Assembly: GCF_004337985.1 (NCBI RefSeq)
Contig: NW_021940926.1
Coordinates: forward strand, 62,001-126,000
Origin: Pyricularia pennisetigena
Lineage: Eukaryota > Ascomycota > Sordariomycetes > Magnaporthales > Pyriculariaceae
Reading direction: 5' to 3'
DNA: 64,000 nt
In this document: piece by piece, positions 23,292-33,939 of the stretch
How positions within the stretch are numbered: position 1 is the stretch's first letter
Layout: each line of letters opens with the position of its first letter
Translations under genes and position numbers: made by a program
Notes under the pieces: generated by a model
What the model saw: only the letters and a program-made list of their open reading frames with translations
Told to the model about the DNA's origin: nothing
The model's database searches: none

Positions 23292-23770
23292 ATGGATGAG
23301 TCCAAATCTCAATTGTTCAACGCCCTGAGGGATCTCAGGGCCTCAAATATATCTGCCAGAGCAGCAGACGCAGCGAAACAGCACAAAACTATAGCGAGCG
23401 GGTCAGGGACTCAGGGGCAAAGACCACACTTTCTGTGTTATGTAGTTTGCGCACTTTAATGGGAGGCCTCTTCAGAAAGGAGGCTGAGAACGGAAAGCGC
23501 TTTAAAAGAATAATACAATTGCTAAAGTCTGGATCTCAAACCCAGAATGTAGCCCTAACGACTTTAGCCCAGAACATGTCGAGCATGCAAACACGTGTCA
23601 GCACCCAAGGCGGACATTACCATACCCGCTCCTACTTCCAGGTCAGGGCCGCGTCCTGTCACTACTATGGACAGTGGGCAATAAAACCTACGCTGCTCTA
23701 TATAGATGTGCAATATTCCACCAAATTGCATATCGTCGCGCGCAAAATCCCTGCTGGACTCCGAATCTAA
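23292..23770 (+). pseudogene. Virus-like helical protein remnant
   Basis: Starts at ATG 23292 with a helix-rich, basic sequence (MDESKSQLFNALRDLRASN). It shifts frame near 23420, continues through a segment with regularly spaced hydrophobic residues suggesting a coiled coil (about 23450-23610), and then degenerates. No recognised domain. Confidence 0.4.
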
Positions 23771-23902
23771 AAACTCATTTTATAGGGACGCCAAAACATA
23801 GGGGTCCCTTATAAGTTTTCTGGTATTGGCGTGGGCTGTAAGGACGCCCACGTAAACTTTGAAAAACAGGCACAAAATCGGCTGTAGGCGACGTCAAATT
23901 TC

Positions 23903-24496
23903 TTAGGTTCCAAGCATGCTCCTGACCTTGCTGCCTGAAACGTTTCCGTCGGTAAGTCCCAGCACTGCATTAGTGTCCAGACCTGCCATTTCGTCTTGCA
24001 TTATCGCAGTGTTAGTAAAGGATACCCATTCGTTAGCAGTATTTCTGTTACGTACAGCTTTGGATAAAAAGTTGGTCTGCTCCTCTGCAAGTGTGAGAGT
24101 GCCTTCGGTTACGGCATATTCTAGGCTAAACAAAAAGGCTACCATTTCGGGAATTAGGTGTGTAACACGGTTTCGGCGTTTGGGACTGGAAATTTGCGCG
24201 TTTTACTGTTTGACAAAATCCGAGGAATGCGCTTGGATTTCTGTTGGAACTAAAATGCCAAATAACACCGTTACCCGGCGTTTAGCCACGCGCCTTTTAA
24301 TTGTTTTGGGTTGAGGCGGCGGAGCCTCGGGTGCCTCTGTAGCCTTTACTACAGCGCCCTTAAAGTCGGGGTTATCGGCAAGCTTTTTTCCACTACATTT
24401 CAGGGGCTGGTAAACTGTGGAATTTGACGGCGTTGACACCTGCGAAAACACGGCATTGCTTTGCGGAGGTTTGACGAACGGCTCCCTTTTCCCCAT
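23903..24496 (-). pseudogene. Virus-like protein remnant(s), unknown function
   Basis: A 97-codon minus-strand frame (24496-24203) with a proline-rich, basic middle (PEAPPPQPKTIKRRVAK) and a 80-codon frame (24145-23903) ending in a neat stop. The second is rich in T, N and small residues with two TDG/TNA-type turns, as in structural proteins. They may be one gene with a break near 24170 or two neighbours. Function unknown. Confidence 0.4.
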
Positions 24497-24753
24497 TCAA
24501 ATTGTTTGCCCGCTTTACTTTTTACGTCGTAGTTTGAAATCGCCACAGAAGTGCTGTGTTTGATTATGATTTCAATGTGTTGTGCCATTGCAAAGAAATG
24601 CATCCAGCGTACCCTTGGCTCCGGGATCGAAAGTCTTAACCTTGAATGTTTCGAAGAGTCTAGACAAGGAGTTACCAGTGGTTTGGACTGCTGTTTGGCT
24701 GGTTCGGAACTTATTTTTTACCGAGGATATAGTAATAGGAAAGTTTGCCGCGG

Positions 24754-25445
24754 TTAGAAATTGGTGTAATTTGGAGCGACGTATGCAGTTGGAAATAGCC
24801 TGCTAGCAGATGGGTGACCTAGTGTGAAACCCAGCGACAGCATGACGCATCCGGGGCTGTATGCAACGACGGCTGGGGTTTTATACTTGTGTCTGACAAC
24901 AGCGCTCCTTTTCGAACCCAGGACCGACACGGTAGTAATAACATTGTAAAAAACCTGCTTTCCCATGCAAATTATTTCCACCTTCTCTGGACTCACGCGC
25001 GACGAAAGCAGAATAAAATTCCCAAGGTGACGTTGGATGCTATCTTGTTAATACATCCATTAGGCGATAGGAAGTCCTGGAAACACATTACGTTTACCAC
25101 TCTTATGCCCGCCTTAAAATACCTCCAACTTTCTGAAGACCATCTTTCCACTTTTACCTGGTCCACACCAGTGACGGTAGCTACGTCGTACGACATTCCG
25201 AGGGTGGATGGGGTAGGACCGCTTTTTGAAGCGTCGTACGACAGAGCTGAGAAAACATCTCCCGCTACATCAGTTTTGTACGGTTTTTCAAACATTATGA
25301 CGTGTTTTAAGGGTATGGCGGTGTAAAGTTTTAATATGTACCTTGGCGTGGTTAAAAAATGGAAATTGGGCGGTGGAGAAAGCAACCCCATTGTGTTAAT
25401 ATACTTTCTGCACATTATTCTGGCGCCCAGGCTTATAACGTCCAT
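24754..25445 (-). pseudogene. Virus-like protein remnant, possibly structural
   Basis: A 150-codon frame (25445-24993) starting at an ATG passes into a second frame (24996-24754) by a single shift with overlapping ends, so one gene of about 230 codons is likely. Composition is beta-rich with many aromatic residues and no membrane segment. A plus-strand frame at 24889-25326 overlaps but is less protein-like at its start. No family recognised. Confidence 0.45.
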
Positions 25446-25448
25446 AGT

Positions 25449-26291
25449 TTAACTAATGGAAATAGTTACAAGTTTCGTGGTTCGGAACCTCGTCCTTCCC
25501 GTGTACGTGCCGCCGGAAGCTGACCGGAGACGTTGGTGGTTACAAAGAGATTTAACCATCCTCAGATTACATTCGCAACAGTGACACCGTCCTAATACGG
25601 CACTACACGCAAATATGTTTTTCTCCACTACGTATAGCGATTCCAATAGAAATTTCAAATCAGTGGTGGAATTAATACCCGGTTCCTTTTCAAAATGCAA
25701 CACAAAGCCTTTTCGAGGCCCGGGCTTTCGAACAAAAATAGTACAACACACACGGAGGAGCACGCTGCCACTTGGGCTTCTACTTTATAACTCGGAAAAA
25801 GGCAGACTATGGACCGTGGTGGTGACAGATTTATTGCACCCCTACCACAAACGCAGGCACCTCGCCCAGAGCCAGAGCTCATTACGGTGTGTGGAAGCTA
25901 GAGTTTTAGCCAAATCACTGACGTCGCTCACTAGCACTGTGGAACTCGCTCCGGGCTTTGGTAGACAGTGGCAAATTCTTTATCAAGTCTGCTGGGTAGT
26001 TTACGAGCATGGTGGTCATTTTAAGCTATATGGCTTTTAGATTAAAATGAAATTCGTGGGGAAACATCTGCATTTGTAAGGCAAAATTCTTTAGTTATTA
26101 CGTGCACAGGCACCAGAGGATTGCCCAGGATTTTGCCAGTGCCTAGGAGTATGGTAATAGACGAGATTGTATTATCCCTGCAGTACGCAAAACCGCGTCC
26201 CTTCGGGCTTCTGGGCGATTTGCTAGTGACAGCAGGTATCGTTAAAAAGGATAGCAGGGCATTAGTAGCAGTAAACCCTTTCTTTGTTTAA
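25449..26291. other. Coding-like on both strands, unresolved
   Basis: A minus-strand frame (25763-25449) and plus-strand frames (25615-26040 and a tail read to TAA 26289-26291 from ATG 26151) overlap. The short plus-strand tail (DEIVLSLQYAKPRPFGLLGD) reads like a real C-terminus. Several frame changes make gene boundaries unclear. No domain recognised. Confidence 0.3.
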
Positions 26292-26357
26292 GCCCCAGGG
26301 CATTTGGAACATTTGTTAATAACCCGTTTTACCACCTGCAAAAAGCAGACGTTGCAA

Positions 26358-27217
26358 TTACATATTATATTTGATAGAACGTATAATAAATGTGGGAGAC
26401 TCGGTAAAAACCAGGACGCCACCGTTTTTTGGCGCAGAGCTGAAACACAACGCAAGTGTAACAGTAGCGGTGGCCACCGCCGTGCCCCCAACGGCAAGCC
26501 CCGTTCTGGTGTAATCCCTGAAAATCCTCCTCATCCTCTCCTCCACCGTCCCAAACGACGTAGTGGGGTACGGGCGTGCAAGCTTCGCATCCTATGTTTT
26601 TGCCCTCGTAGTTTACAGTGCTTTCGTCTTCAACTTTCACACCTACATGTTCAAAATTACTGAACAAGGCCTCCATTACCATGGAATCTATAACCACTTC
26701 AGCACCATTATCCTAAACCAATAAAATTGCACGGCAGTCAAAGATCACGGACTTGGAGTCTTGAAGTATTACGCACGCCACTGTCTCCGAGGCGTAGTCT
26801 GTAGTTACGGCGCGCCTAAAATACTCTGTTAAAGGACCCGTGTTTTGGTTGCACACGAACATTTTGACCACGGCCATCTCTGCTGCTAATTTAGAGTCGA
26901 ATTATATATTTCTTCGCTCCCCTGGTGCAATTTCCTTCCTTGTCTAGGGTTTTGTCTGGGAAGCTAGGCCACGTTCGAGTGCTACCATATAGCAGCGCTG
27001 TAAAGGGGCTCACCGAATATTTGAAAATTAGCCTTATATTTTTGCACATCCCAGTAAATACGCATTTACACTGTCCGTGTGAGTCAGGTGCATTGCAAAA
27101 GAGTGTCCATTCCTGTGTAGAGGTTCCGCTTTCCAAAAACACCGCCATGTCCAAGCCACATTTTGGCATATTACCGTTTTGCGCGCATATTTTTCGGCCT
27201 ATTGTGGAACAGCGCAA
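26358..27217 (-). pseudogene. Virus-like cysteine-rich membrane protein remnant
   Basis: The N-terminal 108-codon frame (27217-26891) is rich in cysteine (at least eight, including FCNAPDSHGQCKC and GMCKN), as in disulfide-bonded ectodomains. After a stop it continues with another soluble segment (26697 to about 26530). A change of frame then enters a single hydrophobic segment (TGLAVGGTAVATATVTLAL) near 26450-26520. A cysteine-rich outer part followed by one membrane anchor is the build of a virion surface or entry protein; the per os infectivity factors of insect viruses share that build, but I cannot assign it. Broken by at least three lesions. Confidence 0.45.
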
Positions 27218-27331
27218 CGCAATTGCGTATTTTCACACCGAAAGTGATAAGCACAATATAAGTTTCGTTCACAGCCTTTCCAATTTGCGCGAAGCAACAC
27301 GTTAGACAGTTCGCTGATTTTCCGTAAGATA

Positions 27332-28295
27332 ATGGAGGAGTATAGAAATTCGGGTGGTAGGTTTTGGAAAGATGCTAAAGTTCCGGAACTGAACATTACG
27401 TTAGAAAATGACAATATAGCGAACATGGTGTTGTTTAATAACACGATAGGATACCCTGTAAAGGCTAAGGTCGTGTCCGCCTGCCTCAAGTGTACAGTGA
27501 TTTGGCGGAGATGATAGGAGCGATGGAAGACTGGGTCAGAGACTTTACATTCGGGGCAAATGTGGTGACCTCCCGGAAGCGTAGCTTGTACCCGTTTACA
27601 GAGTGGGTGGTACGCGCCCGGAGGCATTATACCCGATGCAGTTTCCGAGTGCCTTGAGGTATTAAATTCTCGGAATTTTAGTCCCCTATCGGTCTCCATT
27701 TTGCACGCAGCCCTAAAGTCCGAGTACAGCGATACTCCCAACCTCTACTCCACCTGTTTGATAGGACAGGGTATAATCTGAACCCTAAAATAGACATTGA
27801 GGGGCTAGACTTTAGGCGCTCCTGTCTCTCTCCCTTTTATTCCACAGTCCCCTATATTGAGCCGAACAAAGCCATACGCACAACTATATTTTCAGTCCAA
27901 TTTATACAGTCAATGTGCTTCCCGTCGTTCCTGCCAGAACCGCCATATTACCCATGTATGTCACATTTCCTATAGTGATGACGCCTTTCTATAGTAGTAT
28001 CGTGGTAGATTAGGAGTTTGACAACGACGTGGTTAGTTTATTCCCGGGAGATAACTTTTGCGTACTGTACCACAACATACCGCTAACATATAAAAACTCG
28101 GTAATAGTATCCAGTAAATATAGCGATATGGGTGGGTTCGCCACTTTGTCGTTGTATAAGTATACATTACCCGTGTCAGAGTACGTCTCCCCCGTAGGAT
28201 GTATGTTGTGTTCAAAACTATTTCCGTGGGGGAAAATAGGTGCCAACCTCACTGTAAACACATTGTGGAATACTTATTTTCGTCCAAAATGCTGA
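27332..28295 (+). pseudogene. Virus-like protein remnant, about 300 codons
   Basis: Plus-strand segments follow in order: 27332-27514 (LNITLENDNIANMVLF), then a +1 shift to VYSDLAEMIGAMEDWVRDF up to about 27640, a poorer stretch, and then a good frame from about 27915 to 28295 with one in-frame stop near 28014. Parts are beta-rich with short turns. A minus-strand frame (27741-27199) overlaps the first part. No domain recognised; a capsid or envelope role is a guess. Confidence 0.4.
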
Positions 28296-28479
28296 ATATG
28301 TTATCCGGCCCACGGGCACCGTGATGTTTTAACATATATTCAAGTCTGGAGAAAGATCCATACGTGTGCGTAGTTTCGAACAGTTTCAGACAGGCAACAA
28401 GATAGCCACAGGTCACGAAAAAAGGTTTGGCCACCGTCGTGCCTTTTTATAAGATGCCACTGGTACGAACTGCAAACGG

Positions 28480-29111
28480 TTGCACTATAGTGTTAGATAT
28501 GGTAATGCCCGTATCGTCCATAATTATGCGCCATACCCCCGGCAATTCTATACAGCATTAGCGGCAATGAGCATACTGTCGGGCGAGACAGAGAACCGCA
28601 TAGTGGAAATAAGTGATACGTTTAACGTCTTCATTAATTTCGAGGTTGTGGATTCCCGTACAGGAAAACTGTACAAGTCCCTTGTAAGGCGGCTCGGAGG
28701 CACTAAGGCTACGCTCGAAAGCATTCGTGCTACTGTGGGGTACGTTAAAGTTTACAATATGACGCAGAACATTAGGGAAAAACATTTTATTTCCCTCAGT
28801 AGGCCAGGGAGGTACAGTTTTAGGACAGCAATGCGTAGGTTAAATGGTGGGGGTGTAATCTGGGGTGAAATGGAGGTACAGGCGTGCGTGGTTGCAGGCC
28901 TATTTGTATGCATGGAAAAGCTGAGAAAGCGGGGCGACGAGGTTGTGGTGCTGGGTGTACTGGGTGCCAACGCCTTCGGCTGCTGCACTCGTGCACAAAC
29001 GACACGCAGTTTGTAAAAGTGTTTTTGCTTTACGACACAGTGGTACTCGATTGCGTCAACCGGATAGTGGACAATATTACCTTGAAATATGGATTTATTA
29101 AAGACGTGTAA
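28480..29111 (+). pseudogene. Virus-like protein remnant, unknown function
   Basis: A 178-codon open frame with good protein-like composition (TENRIVEISDTFNVFINFEV) runs to about 28980. Then a shift of frame gives the apparent true C-terminus (FVKVFLLYDTVVLDCVNRIV) ending at 29111. The minus-strand frames here are proline-rich shadows. No motif. Confidence 0.45.
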
Positions 29112-29210
29112 TGTTGGAGGGCTTTTGTGGACGTAGGAGAGGAAGATGACTTTTACGTCGAGGTGTAGGGCACCACACAGTACAATCTTTTACACCAGAC
29201 AGGCAGCTTT

Positions 29211-29600
29211 GTGGTAATAAAAGTGACTTTCGAGGACGGTAACGTGGTGTGCTCGAGGATCCATTGGTTAACAAAGAAAAGAGAGGCAGATTTTAGAAGC
29301 AGGTACGTTTTCAAATTGTGTAGTAACGTGGTCAGGACTCCGCGCACCATATTCCGACAGCTCTACACTTTCGGAAAGACTTTTGTAATAATCATCCTGA
29401 AAGAGTTTATAGAGGGCACTCCTGCGAACATTTTCTGGGGCCGTATAAACCTCGAGGAAAGGGACTTTTTAGCAGAACAAATGTCTAGGGCCGTAGTGAG
29501 AATATCTAAACACAAACACGGATATTATGGGTACATGAAATGCATTGGGCTAAGATCCAAATTTGCATCTTTTTATAAGTTACCGTATAGTCCTGTGTAA
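29211..29600 (+). pseudogene. Virus-like protein remnant, C-terminal part
   Basis: A 129-codon frame (VIKVTFEDGNVVCSRIHWLT at its start) runs without a break to a stop at 29598-29600. The reading extends upstream through a stop near 29167 to an acidic stretch (EEDDFYVEV), so the start is lost. It ends 29 bp before the 15-bp tandem array. Function unknown. Confidence 0.45.
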
Positions 29601-29629
29601 AATAACCAGACATAGGAAGCTATAATATA

Positions 29630-29734
29630 TTAGCATAATATATATTAGCATTATATATATTAGCATAATATATATTAGCATTATATATATTAGCATAATA
29701 TATATTAGCATTATATATATTAGCATAATATATA
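29630..29734 (+). repeat. AT-rich tandem array, 7 x 15 bp
   Basis: Seven uninterrupted copies of TTAGCATWATATATA, where the W position alternates A, T, A, T, A, T, A from copy to copy. The true period is thus 30 bp with two half-units. It lies between two coding remnants inside the virus-like block, where it could be a relic of a replication origin or enhancer-type homologous repeat. It could also be simple slippage. Confidence 0.95.
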
Positions 29735-29737
29735 TTT

Positions 29738-30300
29738 GATGGAGGATTCCACAAAGCACACGAGCAACCATATGCACGGAAATTTCACCCTGGAATACGT
29801 AATAGTCAAAGGTGGATATATGGTTGGGCTAATTAGCTGGAGCTTAGCAGACTATGTCTCGGGGATATACGACAGGGTTCGCTACTACTTTTCTCGGATT
29901 CCCGCGCTCCTAATTCCTGGGAGCTACGGATGGCCACAGCTCCCGTCAAAAATAGCACTCCGGACTTTAGGGTAGCGTGCTGTAGTTTCGAACTGTATTT
30001 TGCTCCAAACTTCGTAGTTCTCTGGTGGGCGAATGCTATATGGCGCTCGACTGGCAAAACGTCCTGCGCTCGGATCGTCTGGCGTTATCGGGCACAGGTA
30101 TGGTGGGAACAGCCCTACAGCGTTTTAGTGAAAAACAGGCGTTACAAAACCGGGGAACAGCGGCGACCACTGGTCGTTTGGCAGTTACACTGAAGCTAAT
30201 TCCTGGACTGCTGTCGGCCCACCAGAGAGTTTATGCTCGTACGATTTTGACGAAACGTGTACAGCTATATTCGACATGTGCACAGAAACCTCCACGGTAA
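29738..30300 (+). pseudogene. Virus-like protein remnant, unknown function
   Basis: A frame from ATG 29739 (MEDSTKHTSNHMHG) runs to 29975. The reading then moves to the frame 30025-30300, which has balanced composition (ALDWQNVLRSDRLALSGTG). The ATG lies just after the tandem array. An RT-rich, basic trailer follows to about 30500. No domain recognised. Confidence 0.35.
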
Positions 30301-30502
30301 AAGATGTTTAGCACAAACTAGAAAAAAACCCCAAGGTGGGAGAAGTCCGAGACAAACGAACAGAAAGAGGAGCGACGCAGAACGAGAGAACAGTTTGTGA
30401 GCAAGGCCATAAAATCCAGCAGAGAGACTGTTACAAGACTGGATGGATTGGGTCCAGAACCTTTAAATTTAAAAACACCATCTTAAAAGCGCCGGGGAAT
30501 CT

Positions 30503-31018
30503 TTGCCCACCGCGGTCCCGCACTCCGGTGCACTCCCCATAGATTTTATGTCTGTGGACCTACACAACTGCAAACCCACTTTCGAGGCCCCCCTTCAACT
30601 CATATACTCAAAGCTGCGCCAAGAACCTGACACCATATATACGGCGGAATTTGTAGCTGCAACGATAAAGTCCCTGTATTCTTGGATACCGGTGGACAAT
30701 AACTTTGTCATACAACTACCACTAAAACCAAACGTTACAAAGTTTTCGAGCATATACTCTAAGGAAAGTGTGGTAAGCAGAAACAAAGTTAAAAATGTGT
30801 TTACGGAGTTGGTCAAAGCTATGGAGCTTCACTGTAAAGTGACCGACGACACAACGGACGAACTTTCCACCATGGTGTCGGGAGGTCGTCGTGGGGCTAG
30901 AAACAACGCCTCCGTAAACTCTGTGGATAAGCACGAGGAAAGCTCTAGAGCGAGGGACCTAAGTTTAGGGAGACGTGCCCAAGCAACGCACGGTCGTACC
31001 TATACCTCAATACCCTGA
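30503..31018 (+). pseudogene. Virus-like protein remnant, relatively well preserved
   Basis: A 171-codon frame that reads as real protein from about 30548 (MSVDLHNCKPTFEAPLQLIY) to about 30960, then becomes basic and low-complexity before the stop. The middle is alpha/beta and the end has a hinge of small residues. There is no membrane segment and no recognised family. It is one of the longest unbroken stretches in the block. Confidence 0.45.
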
Positions 31019-31456
31019 AAATTCCAATAGAATTAAAAACCTCTCCATAGAATCGTATAACCAGGTGACCGGTTTCCCGCCCGACATTCACCAAACAAAA
31101 ACGTAACAGCAGAATACGTCCCGGTGCCACCCTCGGTGCTGTTAAAACTGACGGCCCTATTCCTAAGCACGATGGTGAATACGACCTCGACGATGCTTCT
31201 CGTGTTACCTCTGCGCTACGGCCTAGAAACTTACCTCCCCCCAGCGTGAGAGTGGTACTTCGCGAACCTCCGTTGGGGTGCACAGGGTGAGATTAAAGAA
31301 CGCGTAACGTCAGGCGTTCGGGTGGTTTACTGTAATATTGACGATGCTGATGATATGATTGCGTAAAAGGGGGCAGTTTTTTGTATCCTTGGTTTATTCA
31401 GCGGCTGTTTTTGTTCGATATTTTCTTTCACAGTTCCCCGGTTTTTAAAAAACTCC

Positions 31457-31723
31457 TCATTTGGGATTCGAATATAAGATTGGAGAAAATACCTTGTAAA
31501 CCTTGCATTGCGGGGATTGCACGGATTCGCGCATTGTTTCGTGTGCAGCTGTTATATTCAGAAAATGACTGAAGCTAGCGGACGTTACATACGGTTTTCT
31601 ATACTCGGCATCGCCTCCCCACCTCACCGTGCATTTAAAATCACTAACCCTCTTCATCGCTACTCCGCACGCGTTCACTGAACATTCCCCCACTTCGATT
31701 CCATTATACCCATACACCGGCAT
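31457..31723 (-). pseudogene. Short coding-like remnant
   Basis: An 88-codon frame beginning at ATG 31723 (MPVYGYNGIEVGECSVNACG) looks protein-like for about 50 codons and then becomes less so. It is convergent with no neighbour and divergent from the plus-strand remnant that begins at 31737. Unknown function. Confidence 0.3.
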
Positions 31724-31736
31724 ACCCCAATCAGAA

Positions 31737-32056
31737 ATGTACTTGAGCCGTCAGGGCAAAAGTGGGCATTGAACGTGGCTAGGGCGGACCTGACCTCGGG
31801 CATTAAATATCTGCACATTTCCTCGTTTTCCAATATATCTTCTATTCAACAGCACACTATTATGGATATAATGCTACGTTTTTTGAGTGAACGCAGAGAC
31901 GACAGTATTTGACGGACATTTTTGGTTTATTCTTTCACTCCTAATCTGGAATATAGAAATGAGCATTTGTTTTTATCAGGCTTTACGTGGAGAAACGACA
32001 CCGTGTCGTTCGACTTTAGCTCGTCCATTGCCTGTCCTGACCCGCACCGATATTGA
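31737..32056 (+). pseudogene. Virus-like protein remnant, unknown function
   Basis: A plus-strand reading from 31737 to a TGA at 32054-32056, interrupted by one in-frame stop near 31911. Its composition is convincing (QKWALNVARADLTSG, later FTWRNDTVSFDFSSSIA). It converges on the nucleotidyltransferase remnant, whose stop lies 170 bp away. No domain recognised. Confidence 0.4.
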
Positions 32057-32225
32057 AAATTATGGACTTGTTGGGGTTTTCCTTCATAGACTCGCCAACC
32101 AGTTTTTCTCCCAAAGTATTGCACCAAAAAGTGCAGTACGCCTGTCCATATCGTCACTGGGTTTTAATACTCCGGAGCACTCCAATATGGACACGAAAGC
32201 CGCTGCCATATTGGCACTGGTTTTG

Positions 32226-33078
32226 TCAGGTTTTTTTAAATATTTCCGAAACCGCTATCTTGCCTTTCTTCGCCGACGTTTTAAATCTCACTTCCACTAT
32301 ATCCCCGGGTGAGGGGTTTTTTCCAAACTGGGAGCCCGAACTGCCAAAACGTCGTCCCCTGTACGCAAATCCATGCCCTCGTCGATGCGAAGCTCCACAG
32401 ACCGGGGAGGTTTGAACTTTTCGCGGACACGTCAGTGCGTTTTATATCTAAAATGCCATCACTGGGTATGGAGCGTGACTTTGAATGGCGCACGGCGGCC
32501 TTTAAAGAGCCAAAGTACTCCCTCACTCGCAGCTGCAAACCCAGCCTCTGTGCCACCAAAGATTTTGCAAAGTTGATAGAGTTTTCGATGGTTTTACCCG
32601 GGTGCTATATTCCCGTTAAGGTCCGTAAACATGTTTATAAATACAATCCCGTAAAGGCCACAATATTCCGTGTCTATCACCACAGGCTCGTTGCACGTGT
32701 AAGGCATTTTTAAAACATTGTAAGCCCATAACCGACGTTCCCCACCACATTTGAAATGCATCGCTATATACCCTCCACAACGCACCAGCTCCTCTCTCCG
32801 TCCATTTTGGTGGAGTAAAGGTAATTATTATATTCTTTTATTGGGGCGTACCATGTTTTGGAGGGGGTGTTTTTAAGCGACCTTATTCGGCCTTTGTCGA
32901 ACACGGCGTAGACTGTTTTGTGGCACATGCTGGTGGACAGTATTTGAGACAGACAGTGGCGTTTAAAAGTACCCGATATATTTACAGACAGTAAATGCGT
33001 CGTGGTACCACCAAGATCCGTGGAATATACCCAGGCTGTAAGACCCGAATGTATGTGGACTCGCCAACAGTTGCCCAT
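32226..33078 (-). pseudogene. Capping-enzyme/LEF-4-like covalent nucleotidyltransferase, decayed
   Basis: Remnant of a lysine-dependent nucleotidyltransferase, the fold shared by mRNA guanylyltransferases, the LEF-4 subunit of insect-virus RNA polymerase, and DNA/RNA ligases. In order on the minus strand: motif I STKMDGERSW at 32792-32809 and flanks (the lysine would bind GMP or AMP); motif III VVIDTEY at 32662-32682, followed by a IIIa-like FINMFTD; motif IV PSDGILDI at 32447-32465; motif V AKFKPPRSVELRID at about 32385-32420; then DIVEVRF in the position of motif VI at 32281-32302. The KPP in motif V is more like guanylyltransferases than ligases. Readings change frame at least three times and include stops at about 32760 and 32589, so it is dead. 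The N-terminal part, where a triphosphatase domain would sit, is unclear. Confidence 0.75.
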
Positions 33079-33170
33079 CTTTACTAGCTTGCCAAAACGG
33101 GGCTCGCAAAATACTTTGTTACAATATAGCGTACAGCCCTAAACCCCAGGCCCAATTCTCTCCCTAACTT

Positions 33171-33623
33171 TTAAATTATAGCGTGACCAATATATAAACC
33201 AATATGGTGGTACTCAAGCTTTGCTGCTATGTAGTTTGGAGGTGTAGCTGGTATGGAGCAGGCTGTGATTAAGTGTGGTGTGCTTTCACTTTTCAATTCT
33301 GCAGGTATTCCTTTTTTAAAGTCTACTTTTACAACGTCCCATTTAAAGCTACTGATTGCAAACACGTTCAGCTTACTCGAAAGCTGTCTTTTGCGCTGAA
33401 CCGCGTATCGCATTGGAAGACGCGGTGGGCTGGTGGCTAATTTTATATTCGAAGCGTTTAAAGGGCATTTGGAGCAGGTTTTGATAATTGTCTGGGGCTC
33501 GTCTGCTGCGCGGGTTTGGTGCTTTATTGAGACCATTCGGATCCACACGCGAGGTACATTTGTTGTGATGTGAGTGCATTGTATATAATAACAAGGGAAA
33601 TTTCTGTGGAGAGTAAAGTACAA
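33171..33623 (-). pseudogene. Virus-like small protein, frame still open
   Basis: 150 codons are open to a stop at 33171. An internal ATG at about 33533 would give a 121-residue protein with a basic middle (YAVQRKRQLSSKLNV) and a hydrophobic C-terminus. A second frame (34026-33373) overlaps the start. It lies just upstream of the nucleotidyltransferase remnant on the same strand and points away from the plus-strand frame at 33778. No family recognised; a small nucleic-acid-binding protein is one possibility. Confidence 0.4.
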
Positions 33624-33777
33624 ATGAAATTGGGTGAATAAGTGATTGTGTTGGTGTGTTTTGAGCCTGTAGTAGCCCCATGGTTGTTGCGTCTATAAAA
33701 TAAAGAATTTCAATAACTGGTTGGGTGTGTAGCGACGCGACTTTGTCGCACGGCTTTACACAAACCCTCGTATTAAG

Positions 33778-33939
33778 ATGGAGTTTGCGCAAAGTGTAGA
33801 GTTTAGGGAGCTTTTCAGTTCCACCAGGTGTAATAGAGTCTCGCTGGGCTATTTGAATGCTACACAGACGGCTATGGCTGTGCACTGGAACAAGGTGAGA
33901 GTGGATAAAAACGAGGTATCGAGATTGTGTATCCTTTAA
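33778..33939 (+). pseudogene. N-terminal remnant of a virus-like gene
   Basis: A 54-codon frame starting at ATG 33778 (MEFAQSVEFRELFSSTRCNR) and stopped at 33937-33939. Further broken pieces follow towards the right junction at 34157. The bases before the ATG read TATTAAG; DTAAG is the late-promoter core of baculoviruses, though a 5-base match alone means little. It is the last coding-like stretch before the direct repeat. Confidence 0.35.

Noticed and set aside
29630..29734. CRISPR-like array
   Set aside because: Units are contiguous without spacers and the setting is eukaryotic.
29580..29777. Minus-strand frame repeating MLIYI
   Set aside because: It is the 15-bp AT-rich array read in frame (a multiple of three), not a gene.
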